Of a DNA stretch of 64,000 bases, positions 24,601 to 36,126 are shown in pieces. Origin of the DNA: Baylisascaris procyonis (lineage: Eukaryota > Nematoda > Chromadorea > Rhabditida > Ascarididae). A model generated the notes under the pieces. That model was not told where the DNA came from and did not search any database. It saw nothing but the letters and a program-made list of their open reading frames with translations. A program made the translations under genes and the position numbers. Location: NCBI GenBank assembly GCA_037389465.1, contig JAZARR010000171.1, positions 1,550,001-1,614,000 on the forward strand, read 5' to 3'. Numbering within the stretch: position 1 is the stretch's first letter; each line of letters opens with the position of its first letter.

Positions 24601-27600
24601 ACGATTGATTAGTCAAATCTCTTTTTGTTTGGCCGATTTAAAAGACCGACCGCTTTCATACATTTTATGCATTAATAAGTAAATACTCTTTGCATCGATA
24701 TTAATTCTTCGCATAATAAATGACAATTCACTTCAAAGTTAAAAAGAAAGAGAAAAAGAAAGAAGAGGATATGGGAATCGATAACGAGACGAAAATATGA
24801 AACAGACTGCCGAAGAAAATCACAACAATATTTACATATGAAACAATGAAACTAATGGCCGGATAATCGATCAAAAATATGTACAAAACAGACAGACAAA
24901 ATAGCCACTTGAATAGAGATGAAACAAGGAAAGGAAAGGAAAAGATAGGAAGATGTCAGGAAAGAGATCTAAGAACATAGAATACCTTCATTCCAAAATA
25001 CTTTCCTATTACAATTTCACGAAAGACAAAAGCGATCGAATTAGATGCAATATATTTGCTTAGCTTCTTTCATAGTTGCTCCCAATTATTAAAAAATACA
25101 AATTCAAAAAGATGGAGTTATTTATTGAAAAATCAACTTACCTGGAATTATGAATGTCAAGCTTATAAGCAATAAAAGTAGCAGCATCCTTTGACGGAAT
25201 AAAGGTAAACTGCGGCACCTGAAAGTAATTAAATTGTTAAAAGAATGCCAATCGCTTAAATGATGTCACTCCTGTGAGCGAACTCTGTTGCAGCTAACGG
25301 TCACTAGATAAACAAAATTATATGATAACACGGGCAAATCAGTGAATTTATAAAAAATCGTAAACATCTAAAACGTTTATATTTCAACAATACGGACATA
25401 TAAACAAAACCTCTCTTCGATATTTAATTGTATCTCCTCGGAGAAAATCTGAACATTCATTGATTTCTGAAGAATTTTTGAAATCAGAGTTTCCCAAATC
25501 TATAGGTTTACTAAACTGTGCTCCGTTAAAGATTTTATCAACAAGTGCAAAGATCTACTTAAAAATTACAGGGACAAAGGTCTCAGTATTTTCATCATGA
25601 AAAAGTTTATATATAAGGCATTGATCAATAAACCGGAATTGATATATAAGTTTGTTTACGCAAACAGACAGAGTATTAAATAATTTGCTTTATACAATTT
25701 TTTTACGGACTTTAGTATCTTACACACGGTGAGATTAAAGACACAGGTGTTTCATGAATTAAACGGGTCTGTTGCATTATAATAACAAAACACAGTTCAC
25801 ATAATAGCTTGATTTTTATACCCACATTAATAGAATCTAGGTTATTAACATTATTTACTTAATTATACGGTGCTCCATATCAGAGAAAGTGGTTTTAACT
25901 AATTCCTATAGCGCTAACTTCATGGAAACTATATTTAGTGGTTCGCGAACAACGGTTCTCGTTTATAAAGGTTCACTAAAATATTGACCTAACATTGGTC
26001 TATAGTAAATATGAGGCGCCAATATTGGTGCATTGCTGGAACCTTCTACGACCATCATTAACATTAGCACTATTGCGTACGACAGCACATCTACAAACGG
26101 GATTTAAATTTTAGTTTCATAACTTTCTTTTTATTTTAGTAGCTTTACGATAACTATATCATAGAGTAATTTTGACCATTCTCTAGTTATTAATTAGATT
26201 GAAAAGAAATTTCACTTACCACCTTATAGTAATGTCGCACATTAACTTTTATTCCATTACCCATAATGGTTTGAGTGTAACAATTTAGATTAGTAGTCAC
26301 AGTTTAATGTTGTTATTGGTATATCATTAAAGGCAACATAGGTAACATTTCTTATTAGGCGCGAGGCAACTTGTAGCGTCGTGTGTTTTGTGTTTTTGAA
26401 AGAATTTTTGAACTTTGCCTTTTTCTTTAAAAAAAAAGTTTGTAGTATAAACTATGGAAGTCGGTGGTAAGAGGAACGTAGGTTCGGCTTCACAAGGATC
26501 GGTCACTGAGAAAAGGAGAAAACCGCAACGTGATGATGAGGTAGGCGAGGTCTTTGTAATCTACTTTTAACCCACAATATTATTTATATTCACGTTTGCG
26601 CTACCTATAGTTCGCTTTACGACTTCAGTTGCATCTCTTCATTCTATTCCTCGTCTTCTGCGTTTCCAGGTCTTCTTTCCCACTTCTATCTGTCTCGTTA
26701 TTACCCTGCCCTTTACAATGTTCTGTTTCACTAACATTAAAACTTTTCATCATTTATTATACTTTATTGCAATAAAATTTCATTACTAACAGAGTTATGC
26801 GTATCGTTCTGACGATGGCCCACGCATAACTCCGGTGCACACGTAAACGAATAAGGGCCGAAACGTGTACACCTTTAAAGTCTTTGTTCTTTTCTCTGGA
26901 TATCCTTCTTACAACTACGATCTATTTTTCACTACTCTCTTGTCCAATTATCTTAATTTATTTTGCATTTATAGTTTTTAAATAATTTCATGTTTTTAAT
27001 TTATTGTGCATTCATAGTTTTAAATAATTCCATGCAAAAAGGATAAAGAAGTTTATCAAACGTTACGTGACATTTCTTATTTCGTTTTGAAAGGAATTCT
27101 CTATGGTTCAAATGAACAAAAAAAGACATTAGAATGCATCTCTTCTTTCTTTTCTCATTGCGAAGATGAGAATAAAGCGCTTCATCCAAGAAAATAAATA
27201 AATAAATAAATAAATAAAAATAAAAAATAAGAGCAAAAATGAAAACTGAAATCAAAACTTCATGTCTGAGGAACAACAATTATAATAACTTGCAAAAATA
27301 AACCAAAATGTTCAGATTATCATCTATATGACATTGAAAGAACTGCAATCAGCAGATACTGAAAATGGACCCAAAAAAGAGAAAAAAAAATTGGCAAATA
27401 TATGGAAACAAAAAAAAAGATTTAAAAAATCATATGAAGAGCTGGTAAAAGACTGAAATTCGGATGTTCCTTGGCTAAAAAAAAGAGGAAAAATAAATAA
27501 ACAAAAGAAAAAAATTCAACAATTCAAGCAATAAAACAAATAAATATGGGAACTCTTTATTTAAAGAATTGCACACCGGAAAACATGTTACCTGGAGGCC

Positions 27601-30600
27601 AACGAATGAAATAAGAAAGGTTGCGCGTTAACATCTGCCTTATCTTCGTTGTTTTTGACTGTCTCCCAACATACCCAACTCAACAACGACGATACTTCTG
27701 CGCTACTTGTCTGAAATAAATACTCTCTATGCTTAACAATTCTATCGTTTTGAACCTAAATATATGCTTCAACAAATATCGCTGCAAATATTTCGAAATA
27801 GAAGAGGCGAATTCACGCGATGATATCTCAATAAACGTTGAACAGCACAATGGAAATATTTGCGTTTTGTTTTTTTCGTTGACTCGCTCAACATTAATTA
27901 AATAATCAAAAATTTATAGAAAAGAATTTCTTTACATGCGATAATCAAACATTACTTTATAATCAATTCATTGCTTTTTAAGCATGAATCCCCCCCCCCC
28001 CCAAGTTGATTTATGCTCAACGTACTAAAGCTCCTTTATGTAACCTATTAATCAATTGAAGGAATATCGATAAAACTAAAAAAAAAAAAACAGCATATTA
28101 GTGCGATAAGCTTGAAGTAATAATCATTCAGCTAATACACTTACAGTTTTAATAGATGAAGATGTGCCACTTTTCCTTCTCTCATCCACATCGTTCAATA
28201 ATGAAGCATCCACTTCATCACCAGTTAGAAGAATCGCCTGGCATGCTTGTTCAACCAACTCTGAAAATGATGCATTAATTTTTACATATACCCCCAAAAA
28301 AGCCATTATATACCATACATACCGGCATCTTCTAGATCATCGTTCAACTTCTAGGAACTAGTCCGCCAGAAATTATAGGCAATAAGCAACGCTTTTTAAT
28401 CGACAACACTATCGTTGACAAATTTATAGATTGGCAAGTACCTCTGCTCACAGAAATTACGATCATGAAAGATCTAGAACATCCGTGTTCGCCTCACTGG
28501 TGACTTGCCATTGCACCGAGACGTTTCCCTATGCAAAGGAATGCGCATCCACTTCATTTCACTCAAAACAATACGGATACGAACACAACAGAGACAATCT
28601 TGACAGTGGCAATAACGTTATATACATGACACCGAAGACTGCCAACTCCTTTGGAATTTACAGAACCTCACAGTCATTAGACCTCTCTTTTTAGGGCACT
28701 ATAAAACTACAGCATTATCAAGCAGTCCTTTGCAATATCATGTTTTTCTTATCGAACCGATGATAATATGGTGGAAGCCAGCAACTCAAGAAACTCTAGA
28801 GATGCTTCGTCAAGCAGCACTAATTTATACAGTCAAATCGTGCAGCAAAAAAAAAAAAAACATTAAGTTGGTGCCACTTAACAGAAATGTGAAAACATAT
28901 TTGTATGCTTTCCAGGACATAGCACTTTTAACACCAATATAACCTCTCGATATGCAATTCGAGGATTTCGAGCAGTACCGATTCGACGGTACCGATCTAC
29001 GACGCTAGGCCATCACAATGAGGGTCAGCGGTATAGCGAGCAGTTGGTTTTTTCTTGAAAAATGAATTTACTATGCTATCAAGTGCAATTATGGTAAAAG
29101 AGAAAAACGCAACAAAATGTGAAGTCTTCTGGAACCGTATGTGGCCGGCATAACATCACTCATGATCTGAGATCAAGCCTATTTTAATCTGGCTTAGTTT
29201 TGAGTGATAATTACTACGCGATGACCAGAAAACCGGTATGATCTGAACTCGTGACCATTCTTCTCTAGGCAAATAAAAAGAGATTACAAGCTCCGACCTA
29301 CTCATAAATACACAGTCGTCTCCGAAAAAACTCCAATAAGAAACAAAATTCATTCCCGCACTCATATCATTCCTCCTTTCAGGCGAAGCAGATAAATAAA
29401 AATAAAAAAATTCATGCGAAGCAAATAAAAACAAAACGAGCTTTGTGGAATTTTAATGAGAATACATGAAATATAATTCAAAAATCATGATTATGGTGAG
29501 CTATGGTTCTTTCATTTTTGCTCGATTCGTTTCCAATTCTTCCCCTACTTCATTTCCCATGAACCAGGAGGACATTCCAGTCCGGACTAACAGGTCCAGA
29601 TGGCTTCTCCTTGCCTCCCTCCCCCCCCCTCCCAACTCCCGAAAGGAGATTTATGTACGGGTACAGTTTTCTCTAGTTATCATATATAAGCTTAGTAATA
29701 CATTATTCAATTCTGCTAAAGCAGTCACTAATTCACTAAGAAAGGAAGGATTTTGATAAAAACAGAAACCGCTCTTACCGGAGCTTTTTTTCGTCTTATT
29801 CGACGACACCAATTTTTTGCCTTTACTTTTCGCTTTATCGAGTATGACGGCCAACTTTGACTTCTCTCCTTTTGGTGCGGTATTGGATTCGTTCGATCCC
29901 ACTGACTCACGGTCACTCGGACATAATACACCGCCACCTTTTTCCTTAACAGAAAATTATCATCTAATGCTTTCAGGTGGATAATCGAATCGTAAAGCAC
30001 TGCATAATGTTCGCTACAATACCACAGATCCCCCCTCACATCCACGGTTTCCATTTTCAAAAATTGGATGGCAGTTCACTTTGAGGAACTTAAAACGACC
30101 AGCGAACAAAGAGCGGATTTCAGTCATAATTGGATGGAACGCTACTATCAAAGGTTTCCGTGATACCTTCTCTTCCTCCCTCGTCCAAGGAAGCTATCCA
30201 GCGAAAATGATGATCATCCAGTGAATAAATATGTTTCTTATCATTATATCAAGTAATTCTCTATAAAAACAATTTTGAGTTTTACAACAGCTTTCTTTCG
30301 AATAAACGAAAGCACGATGCCCTTACCTGCGCATTCGCCGATGTACACCCGACTGGAATTTGACTTTCGCCCACTTTCCAACGACGACTCAATTTGTCTG
30401 TGAAACGGCGACGTACGTTTCTATCTCCATCACATGGCGACGAAACGATCGAATCGCTATCGGCGTTGTCCAGCTCCAGCTGGAAACGATTCGTGACCAC
30501 AACAAAACAAATCGAATGGAAGCAAATGGAAATCGAGCAATTAAACAACATCGTGAATGAAAGTAATCTAACGAAGAACGTGGCATTTTCCTTATGTACG

Positions 30601-33487
30601 CTCCAGGATTCGTTGACAGGCAAACCAACTAGTGCTCCTAGCTAATCACCACCATAAGCTCGCCAATTCGGATCGCAAAATTCTTGTTTCACATACCCAA
30701 AAATATATACCATTGCTAAATTCATTGAAGAATTAAGCTGACTTACGCATGAAATCTATATAGTAAACACCTCAATTGCTTTTTAAATTAGAATGACGGC
30801 CAAGCAACGTGAAGGAAAAAAGAACACAAAGTTTGTGACATAAAATACGATAATACAAATCTCATCATCAAATCCTCGCCCCATCCCTATATCACTGTTT
30901 CATTTTTTACTCCCTCCAACGCGAAGAGCACATTGCAGCGGTTATTGACATCAGCAACCTCCCGAGACAACAAATCAAAACATCATCGATTTGCCACATT
31001 CTGCTTCCTATAATGAATAGTAACGTAACTAGAAAACATACCCTCCGGTCGGATTCTGAAACCTTTACGTCCACTGGCTCGCTAACAGCTGTTAGGACAC
31101 TGCTTTGGGACATATTGTCATCTGAATCCTGAACACACACACTGCTGAATAAAGTAACAAATAACGCAAAACAGGAGTAATTGAAATGAAGATAACGCTC
31201 TCTTTTGAACGAATTTTGCCTTTCATCAATTATTATACCCAGCTGGCAGCATGCTTACAACACGAAGGAACGACGATGAGCGAATAAAGAAAACAAGCAG
31301 CTATGACCGAAAATTTGAAACATCGAGTTCTAATGAGTGAAGGGAGAGGGGGGAGGGCGACGTGTATAGACGGGAAATGAGATAAGCATCACTTCTAGGC
31401 GATACATTATTCTTAAACAGCTTGAGGCATGCCCCCTAAAAATATTCCTTCTTCATCGAGCGTTTTATTCTACACACTACGTTATGCTATCAGATCAGCA
31501 AAGGAGATCATAAACCGCCCATGAAGTCCACACGCTTCCAATTAAAAAAATTCAGTACAAAACTATATCTGAAAGAACTCACCTTTGAAGAGCCCAAAGC
31601 AGACACATCTTCGGCTTCAGAGCTCAATAGGTCATTGAGTCGTATTGCAGCAGATGCGAATGAAACTGCACAACGCTCCAAACCACCTCAAAGGTAATCC
31701 ACCAAATTACATATAATTGTCAGTTTTCTGTAACAGATGGTACGTAAAAAGAAACGATAACTTAAATGATTCCGTCTAAATTAATAAAACGGTCTATGGA
31801 TAAAATCGAGTCAGAATTTTCAAAAAAAAAAAAACAAAAATTATTCCTTTCACACAGTCTTATAACGAAATTTTCATTTACGAATCGATTCAATCCAGTT
31901 GTAAATATTACGAAAAATGACAAAATATTTTCAGCTTCAATAAACCACAGCTAACAGCATACTGCCCTCAATCATTGAAGTTAGAGTTATAAAATTCTGA
32001 GGCCAATAACGCCCACTTATAACACTTTTTAATCTGCAGCTCACCACAACCTTAGCTGTTAGAGACATCTAAGCTAGCTTCTCGTCAACTTTCAAGTTTA
32101 GTAAGACTTGGTGAATTAAGAGAAGACCAATATTGCATAACTTGCTAGGATGACTTGTTTGATGGCAGAATCATTTAAAAAAAAACGCATTTCTAACCGT
32201 TCCTTTTCAACTTTAAACTTTAAACTTTCACTTAACGGCCAACAGATTTATTGACATTTTTTTATATCAGCTACCTATAAGAAATATATATCTTCTTCTC
32301 GATTAAATTTGAACGAAATACATAAAAATGAAGAGTAATTAATCAAAACTCCATTTCACATGGTGGATTCGAACCCATAAACACAAATAAATAGTCCCAC
32401 GCTCTACCTACTAAACCAACATAACGAGCGTATCTATCGCCGAAACGTGCAAACAAGCGCTCTTTTCTAAAACCTATGCAAATTTCTGCCTCAATATGAT
32501 CCCGTAAACATCCTCTTTGATGAACGGTTATTGTTCAGCTTATTTTATTCGTCTCCATAAATGTTCACGTTCACATCCAACTAAATCCGCTAATGCCTTT
32601 TTTTGCATTATGCCTTTTTTGCAAATATTCAAAGAAGTAATAAATAAGTAGATCAATAAAATTATTGCACAAAAAAATGAGAGCTCACCAGAACGTCGCT
32701 TTTGCGATGCAGGTACCGTTAAAGAAGCAATCTTCGCCGTTGTGAATTTGACGGTAGGCGATGCACCTTAAATTTCAAAAATTATATACAATAAAATAAG
32801 AAATTCAATTTCATTCACTAAATAAATAATACAACACCTATATGCTAAAACATATAAATACTAAAAATTTATTCTCAATAACAAACAAAAATTCAATGAT
32901 GCAAAATTTTAGAAACCACTTGTCAAATCATAACGACTTCAACATAAAATAGCTAGATAAAGATAAATGTCAACAACTAGCTATTAATACTGGCAGAGCC
33001 TCATTTTTAAGGATATATAAGGATATAAGCAACGTTACAAGCTATAAAACTGATAAGAGGATAGCTCGAATACATTACTTCGAGCAGCGGAACTGACCTG
33101 TTCTGCAGTGAAACCTATGCAACCTAAATCAGAGAATGCCCTAAGCGCTCTAAAATCAACAATTGGGATAAGCCTTAAAGATTGATCTTTTTTTTTAAAC
33201 GAGAAATTAAATGTCTAAAAATTTCAACGTTGAAATTTATAGGAAATATATGATAAACCCTATCAGCATGCCTCAAATTACGTTTAATCAAATATTTTAA
33301 TAGAAACCCCCCCAAAAAAAAAGAATTATACTAAAACATCCAAAAAAATAAGTAAATATCTTAGTATTTTTATCACTATCAGTAAAGGAATAATGAAATA
33401 ATTGAATAAATTGAATTACTAACCAGTAGCGATGGATTGTTTCTGTTTTGCATTTGTGAAATTAATAGTGGCTGGTTCCTCCTCCAT
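11958..33487 (-). CDS. TEX2: TEX2-like SMP-domain lipid-transfer protein of ER contact sites (24 exons, about 1035 aa)
   Basis: Coding exons, minus strand: 33424-33487, 32689-32766, 31583-31665, 31042-31128, 30327-30479, 29779-29944, 28145-28260, 27592-27710, 25142-25218, 22786-22961, 21685-21897, 21044-21273, 20225-20307, 19337-19502, 18274-18400, 16870-17057, 16503-16655, 15897-15978, 15279-15398, 14649-14744, 14082-14188, 13689-13797, 12559-12665, 11958-12165. They total 3108 bases with all phases agreeing; stop TGA is at 11958-11960. The order N-terminal disordered half, two-segment membrane anchor, PH-like region, then SMP domain is that of TEX2 (human 1127 aa) and yeast Nvj2. The family sits in the ER membrane and moves lipids at contact sites; SMP domains bind glycerolipids or ceramide. 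Least certain points are the donor after 18274 (18286 is an alternative) and acceptors with two adjacent AGs. Introns are mostly 0.3-2.4 kb and hold several inserted elements. Confidence 0.93.
13027..13060. repeat. (AAAT)n microsatellite
   Basis: About eight ATAA repeats in the intron between the TEX2 exons 12559-12665 and 13689-13797. A second similar tract lies near 27195-27230, also intronic. Confidence 0.9.
18535..18606. repeat. (TA)n microsatellite in a TEX2 intron
   Basis: About 72 bp of alternating AT in the intron between exons 19337-19502 and 18274-18400. Confidence 0.97.
20752..21070 (-). repeat. 41-bp minisatellite, eight copies, each carrying a copy of the TEX2 exon-12 splice donor
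   Basis: Copies start at exactly 41-bp steps: 20752, 20793, 20834, 20875, 20916, 20957, 20998 and 21039. Read on the gene strand, the shared core is AGGTAGATCAAAGTAAG. The copy at 21039-21070 overlaps the end of TEX2 exon 12, and its GTAAG is the exon's donor (donor bases 21043-21042). All seven intronic copies keep GTAAG, and six also keep CAGGTAGATC; the seventh has TAGGTAGATC. The three distal copies share a variant (GGGTAC.TCGCATC on the plus strand), so the array grew in steps. Confidence 0.95.
22786..25218 (-). other. TEX2: TEX2-like exons 9-10: two-segment membrane anchor
   Basis: Residues 289-373. Exon 9 (25142-25218) gives a basic patch (LFRQR) then MLLLLLLISLTFIIP. Exon 10 (22786-22961) gives FISGFLWGLYLSFIGFLYFF. 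The two hydrophobic stretches, about residues 300-314 and 316-337, are separated by a glycine and are likely to form a hairpin or paired helices that anchor the protein in the ER, as in TEX2/Nvj2. Exon 10 ends with a coil-like EELKQRKTMKNVVYK segment that leads into the PH-like region. Confidence 0.85.
26454..26935 (+). mobile_element. Remnant of a dispersed element: short spliced ORF plus a repeated tail with hammerhead-like core
   Basis: Inside the TEX2 intron between exons 27592-27710 and 25142-25218, on the opposite strand. At 26454 an ATG opens a 29-codon frame (MEVGGKRNVGSASQGSVTEK, then RRKPQRDDE) ending at a GTAGGC donor. About 260 bases later, 26799-26933 is a segment closely similar, in inverted orientation, to 40810-40946. 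The tail holds CTGACGA, a GGCCC...GGGCC pair and GAAAC. The internal part is AT-rich with stops. It may be a non-autonomous or decayed retroelement, possibly Penelope-like, since those carry hammerhead motifs; no polymerase domain is visible. The link between the ORF and the tail is inferred from proximity. Confidence 0.5.
28370..28945 (+). other. Coding-like traces on the plus strand inside a TEX2 intron
   Basis: In the intron between exons 29779-29944 and 28145-28260 the plus strand has short peptide-like stretches in shifting frames. One, ending near 28505, contains LLTEITIMKDLEHP, which resembles the alpha-C helix of receptor-type kinases (E.xIMK.L.HP), then a stop. A second frame is open for 88 codons from 28431 (YEHNRDNLDSGNNVIYMTPK). 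Base composition is richer in GC than the intron around it. It could be a broken gene fragment or a transposon piece. No start, ATP-binding loop or HRD motif was found, so a kinase origin is only a guess. Confidence 0.25.
32362..32425 (-). ncRNA. tRNA-derived relic (pseudo-tRNA or SINE head)
   Basis: On the minus strand the A-box TGGTTTAGTAGG (32407-32418) and a perfect B-box GGTTCGAATCC (32365-32375) are spaced as in a tRNA gene. The D stem can form with wobble pairs (GTTT/GAGC). The T stem has three mismatches, the anticodon stem is poor and the acceptor stem does not pair, so a working tRNA is unlikely. It lies in TEX2 intron 1 (between 32766 and 33424 lies the first intron; this relic is in the next, between 31665 and 32689). 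Confidence 0.5.
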
Positions 33488-35360
33488 GCCTTTCACGATC
33501 CCCAAATAAAACTCTGCAATTCGACCACATTTATTCAGAGAAAAAAAAATCCTACATGTGTAAGCATCCATTACGCATAATTAATAAGTTTTCTTGATGA
33601 TTTCATCGGGATCATAACATTCAACTCTGAATCGATAAATTAAGTCCAATCGTGGATGTATAGGGTAGTATGGGATGGTTGACTGTTGGCTGAAGAAGGA
33701 CAATGTTAGGACTTGGGATCACTCTTTTTTCTCCAATTCTAGTATCACCACTCATATTTCATTTTTTCTATTTGCCTTTATAATCCATATGATTTAATCC
33801 AAAGTTCGTTTAAATTTTGAATACCAAAGACAGTCCAAAAGTTCATTTAAATCCGATCTTGCGAACGTTTTGCGACTGAGAGTTGAACTGAAACCGGTAC
33901 GCTTCTTATAATACGCTTAAGTGATCTCTACATGAGTATCCCGGCTTGATCTCTAATCCCTAAAAATCCGGCCACACATCCAGGTAAATGAAATAATAGC
34001 CGTGCATAAAAATTTTAGAAAAAAAATTAGTCGAATACAAGAAGAAAAAATAAGTTCATTAAAGTACCTATCTCATTGGCACTAGATAAACCATGCCAAA
34101 ACTAATAAAGTGGCACAAAATTTTAAAAACGTCGAATACGCCAAAGGATTTATAAAGAATAGTAGCATTATCGAATGCAGAAAAAAAAAAAAAAAACAGT
34201 TACGGAAATAGAGATAAAATGAACTGATAATAAATGACTGCTGTTGGTGCTGATAAATCCTTATCATTTTCGATTCAAAACAGATATCATAGAACTTTCA
34301 ATTATTCAATTCAAATGGTGTTGACGTGGAATTTAATTCTATTCAGGTACGCAAAATGCAAAGCATTGAAATGTTAGAATATAATTTGAAGAAGTGAATA
34401 TAATAATGCGATTTGATGAATCCAAAATTCTTTACTAATGCTCTTTTTTTTAATATTCTTTGGATTTAAGAAATGAAATATAATAATAAATGAAGGAAAA
34501 ATAAATCAATGAAAAGAAACCGAGAGAAAATCTTTCAAATCGGCAATAATATTTTTAAAAAGAAAAGTAATAAGAAAGAGAATATCGGATAGCCATCCCG
34601 TTCACGTGGAAAGTTGGTCAACATGTGCAAATTGATTAATCAATTCTATGGAGCACTCTCTGTTTATGAGATGAAGAGATGGCGATCATAGGTGGGCCAC
34701 TTAGTGTTCCCTCATCCCCCACCCCTCCCCCTACCCTATGCTTTTCCAAAATTTGCATATATAAAGCACATCACCACGACGGAATGTCTGTGCTCATCTA
34801 GATGTACCTAGCTATTTCAAGTAAATTCAACCTTCACTTCTATAAAATAAAGATAGGTCGGACAACCGAAGAAAATAAGGAATACTAAACAATAATAGAG
34901 AAAAGAACCAATCTAGAGATAAGAATAAAGTGCATCTACATATGAATTACTCAAAAAATGGATGGCAATAAAAGACATTGTTCAGCGAATATGTTTGCAG
35001 TGCACATTTAAAACGAAAAGTTTTTAATGCTTGCATATTTCAACGAGAAAGAGAAAAAAATGCTTTTCTAGAGGAATAACCGAAAATTACAAGGCAATAT
35101 TACAATATTACTTTACAGCTTTATCTTTAATTACAACTTATACAGTTGAAATTTATGGTAAATATTCACAATTTTATAAGACAACATTAGACCGATTTAA
35201 TTCGAATCGAAGAAACACTGGGGAAAAACTTCAACAAAAAGAAAAAAAAAATTAGGTTTATGATATGCATCTGATCTCGTCAAGAAATTTTCAAATTCTA
35301 TTTCTCAACTACGAAATGAATTATTAACATTTACATGCGTATAATAAATCAGCCGAAAAA

Positions 35361-35515
35361 ACACAATCAGGTACGAAATGGATACAGTCAAGTCCGAGGT
35401 CAACACAATCAGGTACGAGGTCAACACAATCAGGTACGAGGTCAACACAATCAGATACGAGGTCAACACAATCAGTGACAAGTCAACACAATCAGTGACA
35501 GGTCAACGCTATCAG
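35361..35515. repeat. 21-bp minisatellite, about six copies
   Basis: Units of GAGGTCAACACAATCAGGTAC start at 35396, 35417, 35438 and 35459, followed by shortened copies with ATCAGTGACA. Read on the plus strand the unit gives a 7-residue repeat VNTIRYE, but the frame has no neighbouring exon, so coding is unlikely. Confidence 0.9.
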
Positions 35516-35777
35516 GTGCCGCATTTTTTTTTAGTGGTAAACAAAATGGTATCCGCTCAAATATGACGATTAATTATCCCCACTGTTTCTGATTTACAGA
35601 TGGAACCTTCAAAACGATTTGAGAAACATCTTTTCAAAGAATGAAGTAAGCGAAAAATTTCCTGAAATATTTCATGAAAAGAAAAAGAAAAAATTTTTTC
35701 TGAAAGAAGAATTCCTTAGTTTGAGAAATTGTTGAAAATCCATATACGTAAGATATATGTATATGAATATATATGTA

Positions 35778-35780
<3 letters not shown>

Positions 35781-35824
<44 letters not shown>
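35781..35824. repeat. (TA)n microsatellite
   Basis: About 44 bp alternating AT, preceded by degenerate ATATGTATGA repeats, close to the probable TEX2 promoter block. Confidence 0.95.
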
Positions 35825-35826
<2 letters not shown>

Positions 35827-36126
35827 CCTTCGCAATGCACAATGAAGGTGAGTTGAAGTGAAAATAGTGATTTTTTGGCTTATGCATTCTATTATGCGTT
35901 ACGCAACTAAGAGATTCGCCAATTTTAATAAATTCGTCATGCAAAACAAGCGTGCGCTACGCGACAGTTGCGCTCCGGGAGACGGGCGCAAAATATATGA
36001 AATTAGAGAAATGTTTTTGTTCAATGTTTAGTTGAGAAGGAGAAAAGAGAGAAGAGAAAAAACTTCCCCTGAGCGATTTACAACTGAAACTAAGCTTCAA
36101 ATTATTAGTAATTATTAGTAACTTAC

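Larger units (their letters stand above)
27592..33487 (-). other. TEX2: TEX2-like exons 1-8: N-terminal cytosolic region
   Basis: Residues 1-289. The start ATG (MEEEPATINFTNAK) is at 33485-33487. An AG acceptor at 33514-33515 lies 26 bases upstream, suitable for a spliced 5' leader or spliced-leader addition. Two similar short segments, PATINFTNAK (exon 1) and PTVKFTTAK (exon 2), look like a duplicated motif. Further on are a basic stretch (SQKRRSVSFASAAIRLNDLL), acidic serine-rich segments (DSDDNMSQSS), and a lysine-rich stretch (KAKSKGKKLVSSNKTKKSS). This half is poorly conserved in the family and is probably disordered and regulated by phosphorylation (inference). Exon 8 (SSLLSWVCWETV) is more hydrophobic and precedes the membrane anchor. 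Confidence 0.85.
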
